Shown in pieces: positions 48,751 to 60,428 of a stretch of DNA of 64,000 nucleotides. The notes below the pieces were generated by a model. The model was not told where the DNA came from, ran no database searches, and saw only the letters and a list, made by a program, of their open reading frames with translations. Position numbers and translations under genes: made by a program. Position 1 is the first letter of the stretch. Every line of letters begins with the position of its first letter. This DNA comes from Bubalus kerabau. Lineage: Eukaryota > Chordata > Mammalia > Artiodactyla > Bovidae. Location: contig NC_073632.1 in NCBI RefSeq assembly GCF_029407905.1, forward strand, positions 55,724,964 to 55,788,963. The letters are read 5' to 3'.

Positions 48751-49905
48751 CAGTTCAGTTCAGTCGCTCAGTTGTGTCCAACTCTTTGTGACTCCATGGA
48801 CTGCATCATGCCAGGCTTACCTGTCCATCACCAACTCCCGGAGTTTGCTTAAACTCATGTCCATCTAATTGGTGATGACTTCCAACCATTGCATCCTCTG
48901 TTGCCCCCTTCTCCTCCTGCATTAAATCTTTCCCAACATCAGGGTCTTTTCCAATGAGTCAGTTCTTCGCATCAGGTGGCCAAAGTATTGAAGCTTCAGC
49001 TTCAGAACCAGTCCTTCCAATGAATATTCAGGACTGATTTCCTTTAGGATGGACTAATGGTTTAATCTCTTTGCAGTCCAAGAGACTCTCAAGAGTCTTC
49101 TCCAAGAACACAGTTTAAAAGCATCAATTCTTCAGTGCTCAGCTTTCTTTATAGTCCAACTCTCACATCCATACATGACTACTGGAAAAACCATAACTTT
49201 TGGAGATGGACCTTTGTTGACAAAGTAATATCTCTACCTTTTAATATGCTGTCTAGGTTGATCATAGCTTTTCTTCCAAGGAGCAAGCATCTTTTAATTT
49301 CATGGTTGCAGTCACCATCTGCAGTGATTTTGGAGCCCCCTAAAAAATAAAGTCTCTCACTGTTTCCATTGTTTTCCCATCTATTTACCATGAAGTGATT
49401 GTACTGGATGCCATAATCTTAGTTTTTTGAATGCTGAGTTTTAAGACAACTTTTTCACTCTCCTCTTTCACTTTCATCAAAAGGCTCTTTAGTTCTTCTT
49501 TGCTCTCTGCCATAAAGGTGGTGTCATCTGCATATCTAAGGTTATTGATATTTCTCCCGGCAATTGATTCCAGCTTGTGCTTCATCCACCCTGGCATTTC
49601 ACATGATGTACTCTGCATATACATTAAATAAGCAGGGTGACAACATGCAGCCTTGATGTAGTCCTTTCCTGATTTGGAACCAGTCTATTGTTCCATGTCC
49701 CATTCTAACTGTTGCTTCTTGACCTGTATACACATTTCTCAGGAGGCAGGTTAGGTGGACTGGTATTCCCATGTCTTTAAGAATTTTCCACAGTTTGCTG
49801 TGATCCACACAATCAAAGGCTTTGGCATAGTCAATAAAGCAGAAGTAGATGTTTTTCTGGAACTCTCTTTCTTTTTTGATGATCCAGCGGATGTTGGCAA
49901 TTTCA
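48751..49905 (-). mobile_element. BovB (RTE) LINE, 5'-truncated, minus orientation
   Basis: The 3' end is at the left (cagttcagttcagtcgctca). Sequence then runs backwards through KITADGDCNHEIKR, a YADD motif in LRYADDTTFMAE near 49540, and CFIDYAKAFDCVDH-type coding to about 49905. It is inactive because of stops. It faces the plus-strand BovB that starts 50 bp away. Confidence 0.93.
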
Positions 49906-49956
49906 TTGTAATAGAAAATAAAAATCTAACACCACCTTGTGGAAATAGTTGTGCCC

Positions 49957-50933
49957 TGTATGCAGGTCAGGAAGCAACAGTTAGAACTGGACATGGAACA
50001 ACAGACTGGTTCCAAATAGGAAAAGGACTACATCAAGGCTGTATATTGTCACCCTGCTTATTTAACTTATATGCAGAGTACATCATGAGAAACGCTGGAC
50101 TGGAAGAAACACAAGCTGGAATCAAGATTGCTGGGAGAAATATCAATAACCTCAGATATGCAGATGACACCACCCTTATGGCAGAAAGTGAAGAGGAACT
50201 AAAAAGCCTCTTGATGAAAGTGAAAGAGGAGAGTAAAAAAGTTGGCTTAAAGCTCACCATTCAGAAAACGAAGATCATGGCATCTGGTCCCATCACTTCA
50301 TGGGAAATAGATGGGGAAACAGTGTCAGACTTTATTTTTTTGGGCTCCAAAATCACTGCAGATGGTGACTGCAGCCATGAAATTAAGACTCCTTGGAAGG
50401 AAAGTTATGACCAACCTAGATAGCATATTCAAAAGCAGAGACATTACTTTGCCAACAAAGGTTCATCTAGTCAAGGCCATGTTTTTTCCTGTGGTCATGT
50501 ATGGATGTGAGAGTTGGACTGTGAAGAAGGCTGAGCGCCGAAGAATTGATGCTGTTGAACTGTGGTGTTGGAGAAGACTCTTGAGAGTCCCTTGGACTGC
50601 AAGGAGATCCAACCAGTCCATTCTAAAGGAGATCAGCCCTGGGTTTTCTTTGGAAGGAATGATGTTAAAGCTGAAACTCCAGTACTTTGGCCATCTCATG
50701 TGAAGAGTTGACTTACTGGAAAAGACTCTGATGCTGGGAGGGATTGGGGGCAGGAGGAGAAGGGGGCGACGGAGGATGAGATGGCTGGATGGCATCGCCG
50801 ACTCGATGGATGTGAGTCTGGTTGAACTCTGGGAGTTGGTGATGGACATGGAGGCCTGGCATGCTGCAATTCATGGGGTCACAAAGTGTTGTACCCGACT
50901 GAGTGACTGAACTGAACTGAACTGTACAAGATT
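49957..50933 (+). mobile_element. BovB (RTE) LINE, 5'-truncated, plus orientation
   Basis: It starts at ctgtatgcaggtcaggaagc (LYAGQEATVRTGHGTTDW). It includes YADD in LRYADDTTLMAE near 50150 and KVGLKLTIQKTKIMASGP, and ends gactgaactgaactgaactg. A long open frame from 49755 to 50423 is a chance fusion with antisense sequence of the neighbouring copy, not a gene. Confidence 0.93.
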
Positions 50934-53193
50934 CATTATACCTGTTGATTAGGAAAACCCTTCTTGGCAAGTTGATGCCTAGTCCTGCATCCCTAATCTA
51001 AAATGACTAGTAGGAATTTGCCAGGTAGAAAAATGGACAAAGGTTGCTCAGGTCAAATGGTAAGAGTATTTTAAAAAATGGCTGGCTTTGGAAAATAGAA
51101 AGCAATTTAGTGTGGTTATAGTACAAGCACAAATTGGGGAGAAGCAAAATATGAAACTACAAAGATGAACAGAGAGAGAACCTGAAATGTCTCCTCTGAG
51201 AAGCTAGAGAATTTGAACTTCATTATGGAAGCTTTGTGGAGACGTTGAAATCAGAGGATGTGATTCATATGCTCATGTCCTATCAAAACAGCTCTTTTTT
51301 TCCAATATAATATTTTATCTGCTTCAGCCCAAATAGGTCAATTGATTCCAACTTTCTAATGTTTAAGAAGGTAATAGAAATCCACAGAAATTGAGAACTG
51401 GTTGATATGTGAAAAATTCAACTAAACTAGTTATTTATAAGAACAATAAAGGTGATTGTACAAAAAGTAAATCCCCATGTCCTTTAAAAACACCTTAATG
51501 CTATAAAATAATTGTACATAGAGACAAGGCCCAGGTAAATCATACAAACAGGATACAAAGAGAAAAGGGCAATAGACTATCATATGCTGTCAAGAGATTA
51601 TGTGTTTTATTTTAAACCAGAGCTATAAGTGAAAGAAAACTACTGCATATGGATGATGTGAAGTTCTAACTAGACAACCTAAGTTCCTTATATTACTTTG
51701 GGACTCATTTTAAGCATTAACTAACCAAATATCACATTTGTTGATAACTCATAGTAAATATGAAAATTGAAGACTTAATAACTTTCATCTTTGATTAGTT
51801 CTTAGGATTTGACCCCAAAACTCATTTTGACATCGTAATAAAATCATAATATAAAAAGTGTACTTAGACCTAATTTTCAGTCACACCTGTGGCAAAAGAT
51901 ATTTGATTTAGTCAGATCAGCAGATACAGCCATTAAATAAATCATATACTTGTCCAAATTTCTCAAGCTTTTTAATTGGTTATTTTACTCATAGAATGGT
52001 ACTATCTGAATAGTCATTTAACACTATTTCAAGGAATTAATTACCTTTCTTAATTAAATTAAGTGAAGTAAATCGAATTTAGTTATTAAGTGAAGTAAAA
52101 TGTAGGGATGCTGTACCCAGAATTTTGATTTCAGAAAAGATAACTGTATCATAAATTATTAAATATGGAGGAAATATCATATTTCTACTTTTATATTTAC
52201 CAATAAATGTTTATAAACCATTAAATATTTAAAGCAATATAATCTCACCTGATGCAGCATCTAAAAATTAAGATCTAAAAAACTCCTTTTCAGTTATAAA
52301 CAGAAGAGGTGTTTATATACTAAAAGTCTAAGTTCCAAAAGGCTTAAAAATTTTAAAGCCAAATTTTATGTTCTGAGTCATACATTTATATTAAAAGTAG
52401 CACATACTATCAGAAAGATTTCTCTATAAATATCCGTTCTTATATTTATAGAACTAATGGAATTATAGCACTAGAAATGTATAATATGAACTAGGTTCAC
52501 AAACTTTTTAAAGAATAGAATGTAAAGATATTTGTTCAAAGATTAAATATATTAAAATCCTAAGGAAAATTGCAATAATCTCAATATTTTGAGGTTTATA
52601 TATATTCTTCTGAAGACTCAAGTGCAAAACAATAAAAGATGCACTAAGAATAATATTAAGTGGCAAAGAAGAAACCTACAATATTCTCATATATTCATTA
52701 ATGTAGAATATCCATTAAAATTTCCACAATGTGCTTTCAGATTGTTCAAATAGAAATGTATTGGCAGCAAAAATCTTCAAATAAGAATTATATTTACTTT
52801 CTAACTTGAAACTATTAATGAGTATCATATCTTAAAGCACTTAACTGCAGAGAAAATTTTTTTCTTCATATAACAGTTTCTGAGTTTTACTTCATTAATT
52901 ATATTCTTCCAGTAAACTAATCTCAGTGAACTTCAAATAGCAAAAGTTTTTCCAATTTCAGAGTTTAATAAGAGGGAAAATAGTTGCTGGTTCTGAAACA
53001 GTTCAATTAAAAATATTACCTTTAAATTAAAAGCACAAAGTTAATCCTGAGTTCTATGAACCTTTGTATATAACGAGTGACAGAAGATCGTTAACAGTCA
53101 CAGTTCTAAGTATTACCCTTGGTTGGCAAGATAAAAAATAGTTGGCTTTATTATAACAACAATTGTTTTAAGTTGCAAAAAAGTGACATTTAC
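50934..53193. other. Intronic AT-rich stretch
   Basis: No exon or clear repeat is recognised up to the GRIK2 M4 exon donor. Confidence 0.5.
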
Positions 53194-53444
53194 CTTTTCC
53201 AATTGAGCGTTTTTTTTGGATTTGTATAAAAACTCTCCCACTGCCACAAAAACAGAGAGCACCAAGCCGGCTGCCAGAACAATGAAGATGCCACCAATAT
53301 TTTGAACCCCCAGGGCACTGGCCTCCTTGCTCTCCTCTTCTGGACACCCATTGCCCCTCCACCACTTCTCCTTCATCATGTGCAGCTTGCCTTCTTCTTG
53401 CAGCTGAAGAATTGCTATGGTGATTTTGTCTCTATATGGAGAAC
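53194..53444 (-). CDS. GRIK2: GRIK2 exon encoding S2 end, M4 membrane helix and proximal tail
   Basis: This internal exon of 251 bp encodes 83 full codons of GluK2 plus two bases of a split glycine codon. It covers the end of the S2 ligand-binding lobe (SPYRDKITIAILQLQEEGKL), the linker KEKWWRGNGCPEEESKEASA, the M4 helix (about IGGIFIVLAAGLVLSVFVAV) and the start of the cytoplasmic tail KSKKNAQLEK. QNIGG and EESKEAS favour GRIK2 over the GRIK1 paralogue. Human numbering is 772-854, which includes PKC site S846. The acceptor is a pyrimidine tract ending cttag before 53444; the donor is AAG then gtaaatg at 53193. The exon ends in phase 0, so it can splice to the exon at 37334-37498. Both boundaries fit the known protein with no gap. 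Confidence 0.96.
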
Positions 53445-53930
53445 CTAAGAAAAGAGAGAGTTTGTTAATGCTTTCCAGGAAACCAGAATTTCATAATTAA
53501 AGGTTAACATGATGAAAGAACAGAGCTCTTTCCAAATGCTGTGAGATATGCCACTATTTATTTTCAGCAGGAAAAAATCAACTGGAAATGGTACATAATA
53601 CAAGCTTAACAAAATAAATAGAGGTGGTGGCCTTTCTGATTTTGAAGGTTAAAATACATTTTATTTTGAAAGAGGAAAATATCTCTTGCTAAATGCAGGC
53701 TCAACTCAGAGAATTGGGAAAATAATAAATGGTAAGTAGAAATCTACAAAAAAGAAATGCAGAGAGGGCAAGGATATTTAGTTAATGGCTAGAAATCATT
53801 CAACACTGAAAACAGGGCTTTGATAAAATGGTAACCTCGGTTTTTAGGAAAGTTGTGCAAAAAATGGTGTTTCCCATGATTAAGTTGCAACAATTTGAAG
53901 CAGTCATGATTAACAAGTTCTGTTCAGTTC

Positions 53931-56620
53931 AGTTCAGTCACTCAGTCATGTCCGATTCTTTGCGACCGCACCGACTGCAGCACTCCAGGCTTCCCTGTCC
54001 ATCACCAACTCCTGGAGCTTGCTCAAACTCATGCCCATCAAGTCTGTCTGTCATCGGTCAGCCACCTCATCCTCTGTCATCCCCCTATCCTCCTGCCTTC
54101 AATCTTTCCCAGCATAAGGGTCTTTTCCAATGAGTCAGTTCTTCACATAAGGTGGCCAAAGTACTGAAGCTTCTGCTTCAGCACCAGTCCTTCCAGGGAA
54201 TATTCAGGGTTGATTTCCTTTAGGATTGACTGGTTTGATCTCCTGTCCAAGGGACTCTCAAGGGTCTTCTCAAAAGCATCAATTCTTCGATGCTCAGCTT
54301 TCTTTATAGTCCAGCTCTCACATCCACACAAGACTACTGAAAAACCATAGCTTTGACAATATGGACCTACCTTTGTTGATAAAGTAATGTCCCTGCTTTT
54401 TAATATTCTGTCTAGGTTGGTCATAGCTTTTCTTCCAAGAAGCAAGCATCTTTTAATTTCAACGCTGCAGTCACAATCTGCAGTGATTTTGGAGCCCAAG
54501 AAAATTAAGTCTCTCACTGTTTCCATTGTTTCCCTATCTATTTCCATGAGGTGATGGGACTGGATGAACTATGGATGGAGGTTCGTGACATTGTACAGGA
54601 GACAAGGATCAAAATCATCCCCAAGAAAAAGAAATGCAAAAAAGCAAAATGGCTGTCTGGGGAGGCCTTACTAATAGCTGTGAAAAGAAGAGAAGTGAAA
54701 AGCAAAAGAGAAAAGGAAAGATATAAGCATCTGAATGCAGAGTACCAAAGAATATCAAAGAGAGATAAGAAAGCCTTCCTCAGTGATCAGTGCAAAGAAA
54801 TAGAGGAAAACAATATAATGGGAAAGAATAGTAATCTCTTCAAGAAAAGTAGAGATACCAAGGAAACATTTTATGCAAAGATGGGCACGATAAAGGACAG
54901 AAATGGTATGGACCTAACAGAAGCAGAAGATATTAAGAAGAGATGGCAAGAATACAAAGAACTGTACAAAAAAGATCTTCACGGCCCAGATAATTAAGGA
55001 GGTGTGATCACTCACCTAGAGCCTGACATCCTGGAATGCAAAGTCAAGTGGACCTTAAGAAGCATCACTATGAACAAAGCTAATGGAGGTGATGGAATTC
55101 CAGCTGAGCTATCAAATCCTAAAAGGTGATGCTGTGAAAGTGCTGCAGTCAATATGCCAACAAATTTGGAAAACTCAGCAGTGGCCACAGGACTGGAAAA
55201 GGTCAGTTTTCCTTCCAAACCCAAAGAAAGGCAATGCCAAAGAATGCTCAAACTCCCACACAATTGCACTCATCTCACACACTAGTAAAGTAATGTTCAA
55301 AATTCTCCAAGCCACGCTTCAGCTATACGTAAACCATGAAGTTCCAAAGCTATGTTTTTTTGTTTTTTGTTTTTTTTTTCCAGTAGTCATGTATGGATGT
55401 GATAGTGGGACTATAAAGAAAGCTGAGCACCAAAGAATTGATGCTTTTGAACTGTGGTGTTGCAGAAGACTCTTGAGAGTCCCTTGGACAGCAAGGAGAT
55501 CAAACCAGTCAATCCTAAAGGAAGTCCTAAATATTCATTGGAAGGACTGATGCTGAAGATGAAGTTCCAATACTTTGGTCACCTTATGCAAGGAATTGAC
55601 TTACTGGAGCAGTCCCTGATGCTGGCAAAGATTGAAGGCAGGAGGAGAAGTGGATGACAGAGGATGAGATGGTTGGATGGCATCACTGATTCAGTGGACA
55701 TGAGTTTGGGTAAACTCCGGGAGCTGGTGATGGACAAGGAGGTGTGGAGTGCTGCAGTCCATGGGGTCGCAAAGAGTCGGACACAACTGAGCAACTGAAC
55801 TGAACTGAACTGAACTGAACTAATAGGACCAGATGCCATAATCTTCATTTTTTGAATGTTGAGTTTTAAGCCAGCTTTTTCATGTTCATCAAGAAGCTCC
55901 TCAGTTCCTGTTTGCTATCTGCCATAATTGTGGTGTCATCTGCATATATGGAGTTATTGATATGTCTTCCTGTAATCTTGTTTCCAGCTTGTGCCTCATC
56001 TAGTCTGGCATTTTTCATGTTATACTCTGCATATAATATAAGTTCAATAAGCAAGTTGACAATATACAACTTTGATGTACTCCTTTCCCAATTTGGAACC
56101 TGTTTATTGCTCCATGTTCGAGTCTAACTATTTATTCTTGACCTGCATGCAGACTTCTCAGGAGGCATGTAAGGTGGTCTAGTATTCCCATCTCTTGAAG
56201 TATTTTCCACAGTTTATTGTGATCTACACAGTCAATGGCTTTAGCACAGTCAATGAAAGAGAAGCAGATTTTGGGGGGAATGTTTTTGCTTTTTCTATGA
56301 TCCAACACATGTTGGCATCTTGACCTCTGGTTCCTCTGTCTTTTCTAAATCCAGTTTGAACACCTGGAATTTCTCAGTTCATGTACTGTTGAAGCCTAAT
56401 TTGGAGAATTTTGAGTGTTATTTTGCTAGTGTGTGAGATGAGTACAATTATGTGGTAGTTTAAACGTTCTTTGGCACTGCTTTTCTTTGGGATTGGAATG
56501 TAAACTGATTTTTTCCAGTCCTGTGGCCACTGCTGAGTTGTCCAAATTTCCTGACATATTGAGTGCAGCACTTTTACAGCAATACATTTTATGATTTGAA
56601 ATAGCTCAGCTGGAAGGAGC
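53931..56620 (-). mobile_element. Minus-strand BovB interrupted by a nested BovB
   Basis: The 3' part is 53931-54550 (cagttcagttcagtcactca, then back to the ggtgatgggac point). The rest resumes at about 55823 (ggaccagatgccataatctt) and runs to about 56620. The two halves meet at the same point of the BovB reading frame, so they are one older insertion. The upstream half includes YADD in IYADDTTIMADS. It is inactive. Confidence 0.88.
54551..55822 (+). mobile_element. Nested BovB, plus orientation, with internal deletion
   Basis: It contains the most 5' BovB coding sequence in the window: a 148-codon open stretch from 54551 with GLDELWMEVRDIVQETRIKI and RKSRDTKE-type sequence. A deletion with a T-rich filler (about 55347-55382) removes most of the reverse transcriptase core, and the normal 3' end follows to gaactgaactgaactgaac. 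Flanks tgatgggac and taataggac look like a decayed 9-bp target duplication. Confidence 0.88.
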
Positions 56621-58069
56621 AGTTAACATTTTGCAGATAGTAATGATTTATATTTGTTATTTGAGACAAATACCAGAAGTAATGGTTTGTACAGACTTGG
56701 ATCATTCAAAAATCATCATGGTGACACGTTGTAAGATTTTTTTTTGGTTGTTTGTTTATCATTTTACACTTTGGAAAGAAATATTACTTTAATTGTAAGC
56801 AACAGTATAAATGAAATTTAGTATATATGCTAATGGGGGTAGATGTTCATCTGCATTAGTGTTATATGATAAGTAATAACTTTTCTAATTGGTTGCCCCA
56901 AAGCATGGAATAATACTGAACTATATGCATCTTTCAACATCTGTCCCAAAGGATCAGTCTTATTGCTTTCTCTCCTCCAGAAAATAGTCTGTTATTAGTG
57001 TTTAATCATTCCTAAACTCTAATCTTTCCTAAACACTGCACATTACAGTTTTCTGCACAAATTCATCATCAGTGTTTTTTTCTGCTTGTAGAAACATACT
57101 GATTTCAGCTTGCATTCCATGTTGTCAGTGATTTTGTCTTGAATTAAATATTTCTGCATATATACCTAAAGATTATTTTGGCTAAGAGCAATTAAAAACC
57201 TGATCTGGAAACTATTTTGCCCCATAAGGAACAGCACTATATGTCTTCTTTTTACTTGATTAGTATAACAGGACTAATTCAGCACTGCTCTTTTAGCAAG
57301 AACAGGCAAGCTAAAAAGCAGACATACAAGGAAAATCATGAAAAGTTAGTACCTAATTGAAAAGTTGGAGTGAAGGTATACCAAGTCCAGGTAGAAAGCT
57401 GTTTCCTTAACGTAATCCTCAATTTATGTAGAAGAAATGTTTAAGTACACGGCTTCTATATATCTTTTTCACTATCTTCCTAAAAGGTGCATTATCCATT
57501 CCTATAATTAGAACTAATTTATTTTTTTAACTATGCAAAATCTAATTATGGTAGGAAAATTTATTCTCCTTAGTTTCCTTCCTCTGTCCTCTTCCAAATA
57601 CTACTCTGATGAAGATGCTCAGTTTAAATTCTTCCCCTTAGCCCTTCAGATTTCAGTGGATTAGCCTGGTGCATACTATTTTCTACCTTGATCATTTACT
57701 GGAGACTCAGCTTAGGTCATTAAGTGTCACTATTATTTACCTTTTAAGATGTGATCTATTTTCCTAAGTAGATTATAAACTCTAACATACTGTAAGAGTG
57801 ACAATGGGGTGTATTTAGTCTTCTCTGGCATGTATTTAAAAAATATAAATGAAGGTCATCTTGTTTGGCTATCCAGTTTTCATTAATTCATTACATCTAG
57901 TCTAGAACCAGCTTTAAAGTCACATGTACTCTGAATTACCATTCTGATTAATCATGTATGTCCTGGGCAACATAAACATTGATTGAGAAAAAATCATTTT
58001 AGGTTATCAAATATATCCTTCCATTGGAAAAATAGCATCTGAAACAAATTTTGTACATTTAGTACTTAT
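56621..58069. other. Intronic AT-rich stretch
   Basis: Nothing recognised. Confidence 0.45.
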
Positions 58070-58081
58070 AGAAATGACCAT

Positions 58082-58350
58082 GCTGCTGCTAAACCACTTC
58101 AGTTGTGTCTGACTCTGTGTGACCCCGTAGACCGCAGCCACCAGGCTCCCCTATCCCTGGGATTCTCCAGGCAAGAACACTGGAGTGGGTTGCCCTTTTC
58201 TTCTCCAATGCAGGAAAGTGTAAAGTGAAAGTGAAGTCGCTCAGTCATGTCTGACTCTTCGCGACCCCATGGACTGCAGCCTATCAGGCTCCTCCATCCA
58301 TGGGATTTTCCAGGCAAGAGTACTGGAGTGGGGTGCCATTGCCTTCTCTG
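58082..58350 (-). mobile_element. ART2A-type dimeric SINE with 12-bp target duplication
   Basis: It runs from gctgctgctaaaccacttca through a second unit (agtgaagtcgctcagtcatg) to ccattgccttctctg. AGAAATGACCAT is repeated at 58070-58081 and 58351-58362. It lies in the upstream GRIK2 intron. Confidence 0.93.
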
Positions 58351-59816
58351 AGAAATGACCATAGGTGGCTAATATAAAAATATAGCCTTGAATATAAACA
58401 AATGTTTGGAGGATACTGACATGAAATGTAGACTTTGAAATATGGAAAATTCTTGATCTATTTAAGTAATATTTTGAGGCAGGTCATTTTTCATCCTGAG
58501 CAAAACTGAAAGAATATTATTTTATTGCCAATTCACCAAAACTCCTGAATTGCATTATGATGTTTATTCTATATTTTCAAACACCATATTCTCTACTACA
58601 TTCTCAAAATAAGGTACAGATGAAAAAAAAAAGTAAACCAATTTTCAACAAATGATGGACACATCTTCATTTCTTGTTGGTTGGGCTTATCCTCAGCACT
58701 TATTGTAAATATGAAAATGTCCTGTTGCTAGCACACCTCCCCACACTTGTTTCCAGTGTAAACATAATATGTAAATAGAAATCAGTTCGAATAAAAGCTG
58801 AAAAACTAATATACCTCAGTTTGAGTTTTGTAACAGGGTGAAATAATACAGATAATATAATCGATGACACTAAATCACTGCAATGCTTTGCCATTCTATT
58901 ATTGACTTATTTTAAAAACTAATAATTCATCAATAATGACATTACTTCTTTGGTGTGTTATTTGATGGTCCTTGGGAAGCATTTCTAGCAGATACCAATA
59001 AAGTCAAAAGTGGTTTGAAACTTTATCTAGTTGAAAAATTTCAAGGAGATATTGAGATCAATGAATAAAAGTATATTTTATCTTCTTTCAACATGAATAA
59101 CCATGCACTTAACTCTAATGAAGTGAACAGCCATTAGTTAGAGTCTAAGTTTTGCTCAAGTATGAACCTAGCCTCAATCCATAGGTTGTCAAGACAAAAA
59201 CTATGAGGCCATTGAGTGGCAGCTGTGAGAAGCTGGGGTTAGGTACCTTAAGCTTGCCTTCAAGGAAGATGAGTACCTTTGCAACAGGGCTCTTAAATTG
59301 GATTAGAAAACTACTGAGGAAATTGCAAATATATCTAATATAACATATGCTTTTGCATCTAAAAGTCAATCCTCAAATGCTTAAGAGGTAAACAGGTAAC
59401 TTGTGAAGAAACAAGTTTGACAAAAAGATCTGAAAAATTGTAACATCAAGTATGGAAAGATAATTTTCAGTTCAAGTTTTATTTAAAAATCTGTGGGAAT
59501 TTCAACACAGGGTTCCCAGATACTTAAACGTTTATTATATCCCAGGAAATATTTTGTCTAAAATTCTCTACATTAAGATTTTGGCATATAAGTTACTTTT
59601 AAAATAACACCATGTGAGATAAGGCAAATACCTCTTAAAGCTGAATTTAGCTCTCTGATTTTCACTATGCAATTTCTGGTTTTTATTTCATTTGTATTCC
59701 TGCTTACAATGAGACTTTCTTTGGTTGTTTAAACATATGCTCCATTCTGACAGTAAGGAACAATTATGTTTAAAAATGGTCTTTTTTCAAGTTGCTGAAG
59801 GATCCCATTTCTACCT

Positions 59817-59880
59817 TACATGAAAGAAAAGGAGAGTGAGAGAGAAAGAAAGGGAAGGAGGAAGAAAGGAAGGAAGGAAA
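59817..59880 (+). repeat. Purine-rich (GAAA/GGAA) tract
   Basis: About 64 bases of almost only A and G, ending in ggaaggaaggaaa. Confidence 0.8.
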
Positions 59881-60242
59881 ACAGACATATGATTACTATA
59901 TAGTGAAGTCCCTTGAGAAGGCCTAGGGCTCAAAAGAAAACTCAAGAAGACATAAAGGCACTTTTGAGTGACAAACAGCAGCAATATATATGTGTGCATA
60001 AATAAAACCTACAACACACCTATTCAGAATTTCTCAATTAAAAAAAAAAAATTAGTCTCCAAATGCCCCCAAAGGTTAAATTTTGATCAAAGGACTTTAC
60101 ATAAAATTATAATTTCATGAACATTCTTTCTAGCAAATAGACTAAAAGCTCCTTAGGAAAATAAACAGTGATTTGTTATAAACAATTAATATAAATCTCA
60201 CCAAGTAGTTCTGAGCCAACTTGCTGGGTTTACTAAATTGAG

Positions 60243-60428
60243 TTGACTCCCTTCTCTCTTACTTTCTTCCCTCCTTCCTCCTCCCTACCTTCCTTGTACC
60301 TTTCCTTCTCTTTTTTCATACATTGTCTCTGTTTGCTTTCCTTCTTCTCCTTCCTTCCCCCTCCTACTTCCTTTCCTTTTCTCTCCCTCCTCTCCCACCT
60401 CCACCCCCTCCTTCCCTTCCTTTCAATC
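60243..60428 (+). repeat. Pyrimidine-rich (CCTT/TCC) tract
   Basis: About 185 bases are nearly all C and T on the plus strand (ttcttccctccttcctcctc and similar), so purine-rich on the GRIK2 sense strand. Its open frames on both strands are low-complexity artefacts. Confidence 0.85.

Larger units (their letters stand above)
37499..53193 (-). other. GRIK2: Last GRIK2 intron (about 15.7 kb)
   Basis: The interval between the two recognised GRIK2 exons starts with donor gtaaatg and ends with acceptor ttctgtag on the minus strand. Most of it is AT-rich sequence without recognisable genes. It contains a 107-bp BovB 3' end near 38.7 kb, a purine-rich tract at 41.29-41.45 kb, SINEs near 42.4, 42.6 and 47.8 kb, and the BovB cluster at 48.1-50.9 kb. 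I looked for the alternative exon of the short GluK2b isoform here and did not find it by eye. Confidence 0.85.

Noticed and set aside
49755..50423. A 222-codon open frame, the longest in the window
   Set aside because: Its first part is antisense of one BovB and its second part sense of the adjacent BovB, joined by unrelated sequence. It is a fusion of repeats, not a gene.
53828..54133. A 101-codon open frame overlapping the BovB 3' end
   Set aside because: Most of it is the antisense 3' end of the BovB that starts at 53931.
54551..54997. A 148-codon open frame with basic, lysine-rich sequence
   Set aside because: The sequence is BovB ORF2 upstream of the reverse transcriptase core. It belongs to the nested LINE.
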